Shown here: positions 51,721-64,000 of the stretch, piece after piece
Layout: each line of letters begins with the position of its first letter
How positions within the stretch are numbered: position 1 is the first letter of the stretch
Origin: Sclerurus mexicanus
Taxonomy: Eukaryota > Chordata > Aves > Passeriformes > Furnariidae
Assembly (NCBI GenBank): GCA_013396755.1
Contig: VWZF01007079.1
Span: 248,001-312,000, forward strand
Direction: 5' to 3'
DNA: 64,000 nucleotides
The notes under the pieces: model-generated
Databases searched by the model: none
Told to the model about the DNA's origin: nothing
The model's input: only the letters and a program-made list of their open reading frames with translations
Program-made: the position numbers and the translations under genes

Positions 51721-53466
51721 AGGCTTAGGAAGGATGAAGAACATTCCTGGAATCCAGCAAACCTCTTTTCCCTAAAGGTTTAGCAGTGTTCTTACTGGAC
51801 ATGTGTTCACATTAGTGTCACAAAAGATTTAAACAGAATTACCATCATTTATAGAAATGGTCTTTCCGGTGGTTCTTGGTACGAGTTACCACTTCTCCAA
51901 AGAGAGCAGGGAATAAAGCCACAGTTACAATGTACTAATGCTTAGTTTGGACATTAACTTCAGAAAACATTCCATTTAGGCAAATGAATTTTTCTGTTAC
52001 GAGACTGGCACTTACCAAGATTCTCTCTTGTTGATTGCTCTGAAAAGTTATTCCTTCTGTTATGTATTTCCACATTCAAGCAAGTCATTGTTGTCAATTT
52101 TGAGATTTCCAGAGTTCACAATTTTCATGTGGTATCTGTGTAACTCCTCCCATCTTTCATTAGTTCATATGCATTGTAGCATATCGTGGTCTTTGCACAG
52201 CATCCATTGTGCTATTGGATTCTAAATTACTTTAAACGTGATTGAAAACTCACATCCAGTCACTACATAATTATTGCTTTTCCAATTTAACCTATAAAAA
52301 CATTCGCAGCTTATAATAATATAGTGCAAATATAGCTAATATATTTGTAGCTTAATATATTTATAACTTTCTCACTAAATGTTACAGGTGGTACTAGCAG
52401 GGACATACTCCTCTGTTTTCCATCACTTTTATCACCTAAGGCATTTGTGGGGCACTCTGATATAAACAGCATCAGATCTTGGTCTGGAACTGTCTTCTTT
52501 TGCTATCGTGAGATGAAGTTATTCACTTCTTGCCTTGTGAATAAAATGGTATTAATGTTCAGTTATGATAAAAAATATTCTGAGCCAAATCCTTAGTTAT
52601 ATTGTAAGGGAATGTACCTTCAGTTATTGCCAGCTAAAATAGAGTTGAATGGTGAGAAGCAATGACAATTTCTGGGCAGTAGTGCAATCCAGGCATAAAT
52701 GAGGAGAAAGCCTTTCTCATCTGCCTCGAAGGATCTGAGGCCGGGGCCAGGGGTGTGAATGTGTGGTCTTTGAAGCTCCTGTGGCTGGGCACTTGCACTG
52801 ATTTGATGGCAGACCGGGAGGGGAGGACGTAGGCAAGCAGCAGGGCTGCATTGATGAAAGATGAGTCAGGGGGTATTTTTGAAGCAGACTTCAATCTCTG
52901 CTACGTTTCCAACACTTCTTTTCCATCTGATTTCTGCTTACTTGAGAATCTGGGAAAAAAAAAATCTGTTGATACCCATACCTGAAGATTCTGCTGGCAG
53001 AAGGAAGTTACTGAATCATAATACTAAAAAAAGCCTTAAAAGCTTCCCTCCAAGAAAGCTGCTAGTAAAGCTGACATGAGTAACAGTAAAAGCAAGAATT
53101 AAAGCTCAAATATCAAAATGGGGGTTAGCATTCCTGATAGAAATAAATGCTGCACTACCCTGCCTGAAGTTCAGAACAAGGCTGCATAACAATAATTACT
53201 TTCTGGTAGTACCTAACGGTCCGCAAATGTCAAGAGGAAAATTCAAAACCCAGTCTTGACTTCATCTGACAGCACAGTGCATGGCTTCTGTAGAAAACTT
53301 ACCAAGGTATGTGTGGGGATAACTGCATTATTTTGTGCATTACCCTTTGTAGTGCATTACTTGAGTGGTTTCTCATCCTTGCCTGCCACTTGCAGTTTCT
53401 ATCAGTTTCATTTGTATTCATGGGAAAACCTTGGTGAGGGGCATGATAGATACTTTTTTCTTTTCC

Positions 53467-53485
53467 TTTTGTTTTGTTTTGTTTT
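53467..53485. repeat. TTTTG pentanucleotide repeat
   Basis: Nearly four units of TTTTG. Low complexity. Confidence 0.8.
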
Positions 53486-54173
53486 AATCACTTGTTTACA
53501 GAGCTATTCTTCTTGTTCCTATCTGACATAGTAAAGAAAATACAGCCAAAAGCAAGGGCATCAACCACCTTTTTGAAGGTCTCAGGTAAACTATTATTTA
53601 TATGACTTCAGAGAGTCTGCTTCATATTTTAAAGGGCGCAATAGTCAAGCTGAAAAACATGCTTAGGAAAATACATCATCCATTAACCTTATCTGCTTTC
53701 CTGACATGGGGATGAAAAGCCTTACTGAAACCCAGAGCAGTGCTGGAGGTGAGCGGAGCTCTGCGATACCGAGGAGTGGGGGTTTTTGCCCATATTGTTT
53801 CCCTTTGGATGTGTTTCCTCTTTGAAAAACAAGAGAGTCGATAAAGATAACTACCACAAATTATGTTATTTAGCATAGTCTTCAAGTGTCAAGGCAGCAT
53901 CTTCAAAAATTCTTGCAATTTTGTCTGCCTAAGTTTCTCTGGGTCCACACTGAGCTTTCTTTCTAATGGAATGGTTTCTACAGCATCAGAAAGGTGCTGG
54001 TTGTCGGGAGCAGTCAGATGTTAAGGCCAGGATGACTCTACAACATGCCCTTCATGTGCAGCTGCCCACTGCAGAAGGCAGGATTATGCCCCAGGTGGAT
54101 CTTTGGTCTATCCCAACGTGGAAACACTATGTTGTAAAATACACCCACAAATTTCTAAATTAAATCAGTGGGC

Positions 54174-54190
54174 AGGTAGGTAGGTAAGTA
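54174..54190. repeat. GGTA tetranucleotide repeat
   Basis: Four AGGT-type units, the last altered to AAGT. Confidence 0.75.
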
Positions 54191-55388
54191 AACAGTTTGG
54201 AAACAAAGTCAGTGGAAATTTCTAGCTAGAATTCACCATCGTCTGCCATCATCCACCATCTCTGGTTCTGTGATTCTGTCTTTCCTGATGATAGCTGTTA
54301 GAAGTAGCCCTTGTACAAAAATTTATCATTAACAAAGCACTGCTTTCTCTACTTTTTGCTCAAAATGGAATAACAGCCTGGTTTTTTCGGAGACATCTTT
54401 CCACATCCCTTTTCACAATCACTACCACCAAACCTATTTAGAGGCCAGGTTCTAGTGCCTTAGAAGTTAAACAGTGTGTGCACTGGGGGATTACAAATGA
54501 ATGCAGCATTTGCTAAAAGCAACCTGCAAAAGAAGGAGTGGTTAACAAGGTTGTGAAGCCATTTGTTAGTCAAATCAAGCAGAAATAGTAACTCACTCAG
54601 TAATGTAGCTAGCTAATCTAATTAAATGTCCCTCAGCCCAACATCTGTCTTCATAATGATCTTGGTGCTTTTAGGCACTAACTGCAGCATACTTTTATGT
54701 TTGAATTAATGCTGATAACCTGTGGATGACATTTGTAATGCTGATGATAAAACCCCCAGATTTCATCATCTTCATATTTACAGACATAAAGGTATGTAAT
54801 CTTCCATCTATTCCTCCTCTATTTTAAAATTACATGTGTCAAATCTGTATTGGACAATCTCTCCTGTTGTATCCAGGCTAATTTGTGTTCACAGATGAGA
54901 AATATATGATGTATATACTTTGTTTTATTCAAATTATTGAAGTGGTAAAAGCCACCTGATCTTGTGAAATTTGCAATTTCCCATATTTTATTTCCAAATC
55001 TGATTAAAATGGTAGCTATGCCTTCTGTAATCTGCCCTCAGGTTAGTACATACTGCCCATATAAAAGGCCTTTGATCACATTTTAAACTTTGAAATGTTA
55101 CAACTTTTAAATGAACGAGTCATTTTTATCCCTGCTAATCCTAAGCACAGTGGTGCTCAGTAACATGTAGTGATTTTCAGTGAGTAAAATTTCTGAGACA
55201 GCTTTAGGTGAGAGGAGAAAATACTAATTTCTTACTAACAACTGGCATATTTTGTCATTTGTCAAGCATGCTCTTTATAGTAATAGAGTTTATTTTCCCT
55301 TCTTAAGTCATTGACTGTAATATCTTTTCCCCCAAAGTCGCCTACAATTCCCTCTCCACACTCCCATTCTAATCTCTTCCCAGTCTGG

Positions 55389-55410
55389 TCTCACTCTACG
55401 CAGAGTGAGA
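55389..55410. repeat. Perfect 9-bp inverted repeat, 4-nt loop
   Basis: tctcactct (55389-55397) and agagtgaga (55402-55410) are exact complements. It is a short hairpin with no associated T-run or element. Confidence 0.7.
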
Positions 55411-56799
55411 TGTTTCCACACCAGTTGTGTGAAATAGCCTCTTTTGGGTAACTAGGTCTGCCAGCTAGTTTCTGGGGGCTTTCCAACAGTTTCTGCAGAA
55501 CGAGATCCTTTCGAGGGTCATTCAGAGACTCCTGCTATAAATTCCACTTGTTTCATGCTCTTCATTGAAGACAGATGGGTAGCATATTGTTTAAGAGGCA
55601 ACAAATGCTACAGACTGAAGAATGTTGTATATTGTACTTCTGTATCAAATATGAAGAGTTAGAACTTTATTCTCAACCTCTTTGACACTGTAGCTGTCTC
55701 CAACACAATACCCTCTGGTGAGGATTTTTCTCCTTCAGCCTTGTAGTTCCTGTGACTGAGCTGTCTCCTCCAGCACCGTAGGGACCTGCATGAGGCTCCT
55801 GCTCATTCTTCTTTCACATTCCTTTGGGGAGAAGAATGTACAGGGTCTCCTTAGGTGTTCTCTTTTCCTGAGAAAAGTCAAACCATGGGAAGAGAAGGGA
55901 AGCCAAGGTACAAATAACACACAGCTTACTCTGTTTCCAAAGGGAAACACTCGGTGTTCTTTTTAAAAGGTGTGCCAAATGCCAAAAGAATTATTGTGGC
56001 ATAGAGCACCTAAAAAATACCAAAAAAATAAAGCAATTTTCACATGTTAAAACTTAGATGACAGTTCTGTTAAGAACAGGAGAATCTGAAAGCATTTGGG
56101 CAGCTGAAAGTAAATCTGCTGCACCATAAAAACTCAAGGAAATTTCTAATAAGTATTTAATGAGCCATACATCTCTCAAACTCTATTTCGATGGCTTTCT
56201 TTCAAAAGGGCAGTTGCTAATAGTATTAGACAAACAGGGTTAATAATGAAATCCGAGTGTCAGAATGCTTTTCTATGTTTTGGATCTGAAAGCCAACGTG
56301 AATGTAATTGCACATTAAGAGATTTGCTGAGGCAGCCATCATCTCAGTAACAGATCTGCTTTCACCAGTTTAGGATGTAATTAAAGCGAAATATATTCCT
56401 TGGACAGGGATAAAAAATAACCAGCAACCTGTGTTTGCTGTTTTTGAATTGAACTAGCAATTAATTAAATGTATGATCAATGAAAAAATGTCATATATTG
56501 TGACCTGAATTTTGTCACACTGAGTTCGGGCAATTTTCTGAAAGGGAATGTGTTTCAAAGGCTATCCCCACCGACACTATAGAAGGCCATAATAATAGGC
56601 TACAAGTGATAAAAGGAAGCATATCAGCCACTATCATAGTGTGCTCTTTCCAAATTAAGTGAGAAAGTGCTCCTGTAACCAGTATGATGATGGCAGCGGA
56701 GCAGACATGTGTGCCCTGAATACAAGAAGATTGTCTAATTCTTAGGTAAATGGGGTTCAACACTTAAAAAGCAAGTGCTTTTGGGTTTTTTTCTCTGTT

Positions 56800-57130
56800 T
56801 GAAGTGCGTCAGGAAGTTTGCCCAGCCCTGAGTGCACTGGAGGGGCAGGAACCCCTGCACAGCCAGCCCCGAGTGCAGCCCCTCTGCTCTCACTGCACCA
56901 CGCTGGTTCTTGGGGCTCAGGTCCAGCCTTTGGAGCTGCGTGGGAAGAGCAGTGTAAGGAAGAGCCATGAGCAGCAATGGCTTCTCCACCTCTTTCTTCT
57001 GAGGCTTCTCCTCTCATCTTTCAGCTGCCCTGCAGCTGGAGCAGTGGCTGGCCCTGCGCCTCACTAACTCAAGCCCTGACCCACCCATTTCACCTCCTGG
57101 CTTGACCTGCCGCCTGCCTTATGGCCAGGC
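56800..57130. other. GC-rich islet, unidentified
   Basis: By hand count, 81 of 120 bases at 56821-56940 are G or C (68%). The sharp composition step at its left edge could mean an unrecognised old insertion such as a solo LTR. I see no terminal repeats, poly-A signal or target duplication that would support that. Confidence 0.45.
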
Positions 57131-59954
57131 CAGCTGATGGTCCTCATCCTGCTTGGCATTGTGGGTCCTACCAGTGAGTTTCATGCAATGCCCTTCATTG
57201 TATAGTCATAGAGCAGGTTTTGGTTTTGTTTTTCTTTTTTTCAGAAGCCCCTCTTCCACTTGAAAAACAAGTACTTCCATTCTGAGAAAATTCTACAGAT
57301 CATTTTCCAGGATATCCACTTGATAGCATGTTGAAATTAGTTCTGTTGCAGAGAAATAGCAAATCATTTTGCAGGGTTTCATATTAAAGAAGTGGGCCAG
57401 TCAGACATAAATCGGAGAAATTAATTATAGCCAGGACTCATGTCATTTGAACCTTCAGGAGTACAGTGGTTCAGGCATTGCACTGAGAGTGTGAACTTCA
57501 CTGATAAGGAAGTTTTCTATGTTCCCAACAGAATGCCACTGTTCCTTCTTAAATTTGTCCACTGTTTTTTCATATGAAGTCCATTTTTTGGGTTTTTTTA
57601 TTCCTAAGCTGGTTTGATCTGATAGTTTCTGTATGTCTCCCAAATTCTGGCAAACTTGTGGACTGTATTTCTAGGGGAAAGTAAAAAGGTAATTGTAGTA
57701 CACTCTCCCTTATTCATTTGCTGTTAAACAGAAGGGTGACAGGAGATATCACTGAGAAAATCTTTTGCAGAATAAATGGTCCTGTCATCTAAAATGGAAG
57801 ACATTTGCTTATATTGCTATTGGCCTCAAAATTTTCCTGCTGATTTTCAACTAAAGAGGCCAAAGTCCAGCTGATCTAGGGCAGGAAACAACTCCCCAGC
57901 AGAACTCTGAAGATTTGAATGAAAGAGCCTGAAATGTAACTCCAGGTGATGCCATCTGTTGTCCTGGTGTTGGTTCCCATAATACCTTCCAAATCCAGTG
58001 GGATCTTTCCATCAAAGGAGAAGATAAATCCTTTGTGATAAAAGAAGTGAGGCACCCACCAGAGCTACATTTCATCGTCCTCAGGCTCACTAGCTGCACA
58101 AAGCCGGGTCGGTGGTGGGTTGTGCCTGTGTGTATCCTGATGGGCTCCCTGCCCAGCTTTACCCTGCACAAAACCACTTACACCTGGCTGCCTTTTCACC
58201 ACACCGCGGTTTATCCGAGCAGTCGTTGTCTGCCTCCTCTTCCTCCAGCACTGCAGGTGTACCAAGGCATGTCAGCTCAAGTCTCCTGTTGCCTCCTCAG
58301 CCTGTCTGACCTAATCAGCCTTCAGGAGAGAAGTTATTTGAGGTTGCTCCTCTGCACAGGGTCTTGTAGATGATACAGTTTTGACATGTCGCTGAAAGAG
58401 CCCCACCAGGTTATGGTTTCTTTTATACTGGGAAAAAATAAAGACAATTTAAGGAGGTAGTTTAATTTTCACCAGTTAGTCAAGCACTTGGCATGAATTC
58501 ACTTGCTGTAGGTAATTATAAGCACAGTGCCTATTTGGCCTCGTGCTTCTTTTGAAAGGCTGAAGATTGATGCAAAGATGGAAATGGACTGTAGTTATAT
58601 ATGATGGGGACTCAGTGCAGAAACCTCTAACACATTTTTGCCTTTTTCAGGTTCTATGTCTGACTCCCACATCTTCCATTGCAGTGTCTTATCCTCTCTC
58701 TAGCAAACGTTGCAAGGGCATTGTGGTAGCTGAAAATGTTCATAATTAAATAAGGGATGTGGTCTTAGGATACTCGTCTCTCTCTCTTCACTATATTCTA
58801 CATGGTGGGCTCTAATATAAGTGCCAATTATTCTCCAAAGCAGATGGTAGCCAGGTGAGGTCTTCTTTTCTTCACTGAAGGCTGGAAAGGAGACCTGATT
58901 TTTTGTGTGCGGAGCTATTCTTATTGCTGTGCACAAAAAGTGCCTCAGCCTTACAGTAAGAGATGTCTTGGTGAACTGGATTTAATACCGCTTTGAAAAA
59001 GTGTACCAAGGTGTAAATCTTTCTGGGATAAAAAAGGCAGGGTGGGATAAAGGAGAAGCGGGGAGCATGTGCAAGTGTCATAGGGTTTAATAGGTATCGA
59101 AGCCATTATTCTGGATCTATAATTTGTCAAAGGAGAATTTATAAATTTCATTAGAACGGGATGTTTGGGAATTGAGGTGAGATGCTTTGACACCGTCTGC
59201 ACTTCAGGATTTTGTTGCGAGGAGTGTGCTGTAGGAAGTTTCCAGAAGATAGCACAAATTAAAATGTATTAGGATATAAGAGTAACAAATTATGACAGCC
59301 TAAGAAGAGGTCAGAATGAGGCACTGACATTTTAAAGCATATGTTCACATATTTTGTGTGTTTCTTGTGAGTAATAAAACTGAGATAGTTATCCCTGCTG
59401 GCTGCTAATGATCTTGTGGTGTTTTTTCATGAGGATAGCATAATTAAGCTACGTGTCCTAACTTCAGTAACTCTTACCTGTCATTGTTATTTCCCCATGT
59501 GCCTTTCAGCTGTCTGACTCATTCCTTGTGCTTTAAGTTTCTTTATGTGCAGGGCTTTTTGCAGGTAAAATTAACCATTCATCCTGGGCTTTGCTGTGCA
59601 GTCAATAATTGACAGCACCCACTACGTTGTTTTCGTTCAATTAAATCCTCCTGAGAGCCGTGGTGCAAAATGTGTGACCTCATGTTTCACTGCTGGATGA
59701 CCCCAGGATTCTCAAATACTAGCCTTCTATGACTCTACCAGACATTAGTTCTCGTCTAGCAGGAATCCTGGCTCACATGAGGCACACACATTGCAAAAGG
59801 TTCACAAATTTTGTCAGTATGGGACGCCCTCAGCCGAATTAGTATTGGCCTCCTGGAATTTAAAAGAAGAGAAATGACCTCTCTTCTGGCTCATGAGGAA
59901 AATAACTACAGGTCTTAGTAAGTTTTAAAAATCATATGTAGATTTATTGATGGA

Positions 59955-61410
59955 AATAACAAGGGCAACAGGAAAGGCTTCTCTAAGTACCTAAACAGCA
60001 AGAGGAATGCTTGGGAACATGTGGGGCCACTGCTGACTGGGGCAGGGAGAGGGGGCACAAGTAACAGGGAACAGGCTCGGGTGCTGAACACCTTTTTGCC
60101 TCAGTCCCTGCCAGTAAAACTGGCTCTGAGGAATCCGAGGCCCCTGAGAGCAGAGGTGAAGTCTGTAACATGGAATACTCACACTCCACGGAGGAGGACG
60201 AGCCCTGGGAGCACTTCCAAGAACCTGGACATCTGTGAGTCCATGGGGCTGAGGGAGGGGCTGACACCACTGCCAGGCACCCTCGGCCACCTTGGAGAAG
60301 TTGTGGCAGCTGGGAGAAGTTCCAGAAGACTGGAAGAGAGCAAATGCCCCTCCTGTCTTCAAGAAAAGCAAGAAAGATCTGGAGGTCTGGTGAACTTCAC
60401 CTCAGTCCCTTGGAAGGTGATGGAGAATATCTTGGTGAGAACCATTTCTAAAGACCTGACAAGCACAAAGGACTCTGGGGGCAGTCAGCACAGATTTATG
60501 AAGGGAAGGCCATGCACAATCAACCCAACAGCCTTCAACTATAAGGTGGCTGCCTTGGAGGACAAGGGAGGGCCAGTGGAGGTTGTTTAATCTTCTTTAG
60601 TAAAACTTTCTATAGTCTCCCATATGACCCTCATAGAACAGCTGAAAAAGTGCATTAGAGATAGTAAGGATGGTGAGGATAGATAGGGTAGTGAGGTTGG
60701 CTGAAAACCAGTTCCAGGGCTGACCCCAGGTGGTTGTGATCAGTGGCACCTGGTCCAGCTGAAGGCAGGTGAGTGGTGTGACCTGATCAATGCTGATCAG
60801 GTGTCAATACTGAGGCCAGCACTGTCTAACATCTTCCACATGGGCTGGGTCCCTGGACAGAGTGCACCCTCAGCAGGTCTGCAGATGATACGGAGCTGGG
60901 AGGAGTGGCTGGCATCCCAGAGTGTGGTGCTGGCATCCAGAGGAACATCAGAAGGCTGGGGAAAGGGGCTGGCAGCATCCTCGTGGAGCTGAACAAAGGT
61001 GAATGGGAAGTGCTGACCCTGGATTAACCCGGATGAACCCCGTGCACCAGGACAAACCGGGGGCTGAGCAGCTGGAAATGCCCTGGGGTGCTGGTGCATA
61101 CCGAGCTGCCCAGGAATCATTTCCAAAAGTGGGAAAGAAGGGCAGCAGTATCCTGGGCTGCATTAGGAAGAGCATTGCCAGCAGGCCAGGGGAGGTGATC
61201 CTGCCCTTCTGCTCAGCCTGGGAGAGGCCACACCTGGAGCACTGGGACCATACTGGGCTTCCCAGTACGAGAGAGAGATGGACATATTGGAGGGAGTCCA
61301 GCAAAGGGCCACTAATGTGATTAAGGGGCTGGAATATCTCTCCTATGAGGAGAGACAGACAGAGCTGGGACTGCTCTTCCTGGAGAAAAGAAGCCTTGCA
61401 GTAAGTGAGA
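59955..61410 (+). mobile_element. Truncated, decayed CR1 LINE (ORF2 reverse transcriptase region, 3' end missing)
   Basis: CR1 is a non-LTR retrotransposon whose ORF2 encodes endonuclease and reverse transcriptase. This copy preserves CR1 ORF2 DNA in order. It begins with an acagcaagaggaatgcttgg block and a gactggaagagagcaaatgc block near 60330-60350. Next come the cacctcagtccc and tttatgaagg blocks. A remnant of the reverse-transcriptase catalytic motif follows at 60878-60889, reading S-A-D-D where F-A-D-D is usual. The region after the RT ends with ggagggagtccagcaaaggg and a final gctcttcctggagaaaagaa block. Frameshifts and stops break the frame: one open stretch ends at 60590, and later blocks need other frames. 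The last roughly 300 bp and the octamer tail are absent. It is certainly inactive. It lies in host-gene orientation. Confidence 0.92.
60781..60802. repeat. Perfect 9-bp inverted repeat inside the CR1
   Basis: acctgatca (60781-60789) and tgatcaggt (60794-60802) pair exactly around a 4-nt loop. It lies just before the recognisable gtcaatactg CR1 block and does not resemble the family sequence I recall there. It probably arose by local rearrangement in this copy. Confidence 0.6.
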
Positions 61411-64000
61411 TGAGAAGGTTGCTTTAGAGCAAAATTCTCTTTATCTGTCTTTTTCTAGATTACATGTTCACTAGTATTCTTTATCCTCTTGCATGATAAG
61501 CTTACTTTTCCTGCATAACAGATTTTTCAATTTAAACCTGATAATACCTAATATTTTTTGATGATTTTTTTAACTCTTTGTTTAGAATTCTAGCAATCAT
61601 TTTTGTCAATGGCGCTTCTGGCTTGGACTGTAGTTTGTAGCCCTCTGGGAACCATGTATTCTTGTGTCTGTGAGGACTGTCATTATCTTGTAAACCACAC
61701 TGAGTTTTTCACAGAAATTGGAAGCATTTTGTCCTGTTCCACTGTAATTCAGGGACAGCTTATTTGTGTAGCACCACTATTTATAATACATACTGCTTAG
61801 AAATAATTTATCTTTGTAGCTGAGAAAATTGCAGTATAGTTTCACTGCTCTTGTGTAGACCTTTCTCTTGTTTATAACGGTGATTTCTGAGTTACAATCT
61901 CACCAATATAAATAATGCATTAGCTCCTAATTTAAATGTGACCTATCTTTGCAAGACTGGTGACTCACCATAAAGATCTTTCAGAGTAGCTTCAAAACTT
62001 CAAGCAGATTTTGGTAGCTGATTTATCTCTCGTGATCTGTAACATGTTGTGAAGATTTAGCTTTTATGTGTTTGACAGTGCTGTGAGGACCAAAACTGCA
62101 AAGAGGCTCAGTATGAAAGGAATTGGCTCGCAAGAGAATCAGACTAACACGGGCTCTGCTAGATTACCATACTCCAAAATCATTGTAGTTCCAGGATAGA
62201 AATCCTGTGGTGATTGGCACAGCACCTTTCCACTTCTGCGCTTCTGGTGGGGGTGAGTCTCACAGTTTGTAAAGTAGCAAGCTTTAAACCCAGTTGCTGA
62301 AATAAACTGCGTTTTAAAATAACCGTCTAAAAAGGTAGAAGGAAAGCCATTGCAGGGGTAGAGAAAAAGAGCTACGCATTTCTGAAAATGTGTTTGTTAG
62401 CAAATAACATCAAATGCCATTCTGATTCTCTGCTGTCACTTCATGGGTACTTTGCACAGATAGTACTGCACAAAGGGAAGTGACACCCACGGAATCCTGT
62501 TGGTATCACTTAAGAGCTCTAAATGAGACAGGGAATCTGTGTATCCAGCAACACCTTCTGGTTCAAAACTTCCCTCCATCTTTCCCCAGACAGCCAAGTG
62601 TAAAAGAAAAGGGGAAGAAGACCTGTGAAAGACAAGATAAACTTAGTGTAAACACCGAGTCTTTTGGAAGATATTTGAACCCTTATATTTTTTATATTTA
62701 TTATAAATCAAGTACCTCCAGATCATGGACTTAATGGCTTTCAAATTACCTGCATACTGGCCCCACAAGCCCTCATGAAGAGCCAAAGGGCATTCTGTGT
62801 GTTAAGCATTGCATTTATTCTCCCCCTACATTCACACTTCAAGTTTTAGCTCTGTATATGGGATAGAAAGACAAAGATAATGGCATCACTTCTAACTGAA
62901 CCTACTGTTGTGTTGATCAGATACACACGCAGGTCCTGAACTTGTTATTTGTGCATTACCTGTACACAGCTGGAATTTTGTCAAAGCTTAATTAATACAA
63001 ATTTCTTCTCCCCGAGAAGATAAACATATTTTTCAGCATTTGTCTTTGGATGTGTCAAGGAGCACAATCACCGTGTAACTCACTGTCGAAATGTTTTTAA
63101 TTTTCAATACAACATTAAGTATTACTCTTTATGCTTTCTTGCCTTAAGTTGCCAGGTGAGTCCTTTGTGCTTGTTCTTTTGGGTGTCTCCACCCAGAGCT
63201 CTGCACAGGAGTCTGGCAGCAGCAGTTGTCCCATTTTTAAGAGTCTTTCCATGTTTAGGGAAAGTGTCAAAGATGAGCAAACTCTTTTACATTATTAGAA
63301 TAAGTTAATAGTGAGTGTCACTAATGGTATTTTTTTTAAAATGGGATTCACGTATTAAGTATTGTTTGACGAGTTTGGTGTGGTATCTGATAGACTGGAA
63401 CAGAAAGTCACACAGACTACCACTTTCACTTTTTTTTCACTTTTTTTTGATTTCTATTTTTTACGTATTAGAGAAATAGTAATCTCCAGTTATTAAATCT
63501 TAGTTTACTGCATTTCTGAATTGAAACTTTATATTTCTCATCCCTTGTTGTTGGGCTCAGTTAACCTGCAACGAATTCTTCTTAGCTGGGTTTAACAGGC
63601 TGGAGAAGACTCCTCTGCTGAAAGGCAAATAGCCAGCTGTCATCTCAAGGATTTAATAGGCCTTTCATTGCTGCAAGGTCCTTACTGTGATCATGATAGC
63701 CCTATTTACTCATCATTCATCTTTATTATTATCTTAGTAATGGATACCATAGCTGCTTTAATCTTACATTACATTAATCTTGATATTTGTCTATATTATA
63801 TTGAAATGTAAATAGTGGTAGTTTGTGTTTTAATTTTCTTTGAGCAGTCACGTGCCTTCTAAAAATCTCTAGAGTGCATGACAGCGTTTTTCACATACCT
63901 GTGCATGTAGTGATTAATGCTTTGTAACAGGGCATGTTTTATCTCGCTAATATTGAACATAAAGCAGAAACTTGTTCTGGTAAGTCAATGGAATACATCA
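61411..64000. other. Intronic DNA without recognised genes
   Basis: AT-rich, non-repetitive sequence after the CR1. It contains a direct 11-bp repeat of CACTTTTTTTT (63427-63448). No exon, RNA gene or named element is seen. Confidence 0.6.
63427..63448. repeat. Direct repeat of an 11-bp T-rich unit
   Basis: CAC followed by eight T, twice in tandem, preceded by a shorter CACTTT copy. Probably a replication-slippage product. Confidence 0.8.

Larger units (their letters stand above)
38166..59954. other. Intronic DNA without recognised genes
   Basis: AT-rich sequence with several GC-rich islets (39390-39620, 48490-48780, 51200-51720, 56800-57130), simple repeats and a possible CR1 tail (43025-43066). 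A 176-codon frame at 39122-39652 has no recognised domain. No following CNTNAP2 exon is seen. Confidence 0.6.
38160..64000 (+). other. CNTNAP2: Downstream CNTNAP2 intron, 5' portion (at least 25.8 kb)
   Basis: This is everything after the exon. The next exon should encode the first EGF-like repeat, a Cys-rich stretch after the IIDR motif. I looked for such a block with an acceptor and did not find it, so the intron continues past the window. The main landmark is the truncated CR1 near 60-61.4 kb. Confidence 0.8.

Noticed and set aside
54255..54282. ggttctgtgattctgt, resembling a CR1 octamer tail
   Set aside because: No CR1 body precedes it, and the resemblance is limited to one short, common phrase.
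60021..60590. 189-codon open frame on the + strand
   Set aside because: It lies wholly inside the decayed CR1 and is a surviving open stretch of the broken element, not a host gene.
38160..64000. Search for the following EGF-repeat exon of CNTNAP2
   Set aside because: No Cys-rich block of the expected type with an acceptor site was found by reading, so no further exon is annotated.
1..64000. A novel system such as a CRISPR array, toxin cassette or biosynthetic cluster
   Set aside because: The composition, splice sites and CR1 elements show vertebrate intronic DNA. There are no gene clusters or regularly spaced repeats of that kind.

Overview
The window looks like part of a bird nuclear chromosome. 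It lies almost wholly inside two long introns of one gene. The background is AT-rich and repeat-poor, and the recognisable mobile elements are truncated CR1-type LINEs, the dominant retrotransposon of birds and other reptiles. One includes a subfamily 3' end with an ATTCTGTG-like tail. One coding exon with textbook splice sites is present. There are no prokaryotic features, operons, CRISPR arrays, tRNA or rRNA genes.

The exon (37988-38159, + strand) encodes 56 complete codons plus split codons at both ends. It matches the C-terminal end of the second laminin-G domain of a contactin-associated protein. The IDMCAIIDR ending and the FQGCMQ...VDDQLVDL core point to CNTNAP2 (Caspr2), a neurexin-superfamily adhesion protein of axons. 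The flanking introns run off both ends of the window: at least 38.0 kb upstream and at least 25.8 kb downstream. This fits the very long introns known for this gene.

Layout: 1-37987 is upstream intron. It holds three CR1 fragments (11918-12085, 17351-17517, 22390-22650), a 19-bp tandem repeat (25380-25428), simple repeats, GC-rich islets and one unresolved base (24127). 37988-38159 is the exon. 38160-64000 is downstream intron. It holds a trio of evenly spaced CAGCTG sites (39518-39562), more GC-rich islets, and a 1.45-kb decayed CR1 (about 59955-61410) that lacks its 3' end.

I found no previously undescribed biological system. The open reading frames of 100-190 codons are what chance or CR1 relics would give, and none shows a domain I recognise. 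The non-coding signals listed (hairpins, E-box trio, GC islets, forkhead-like runs) are modest leads that need alignment or functional data.
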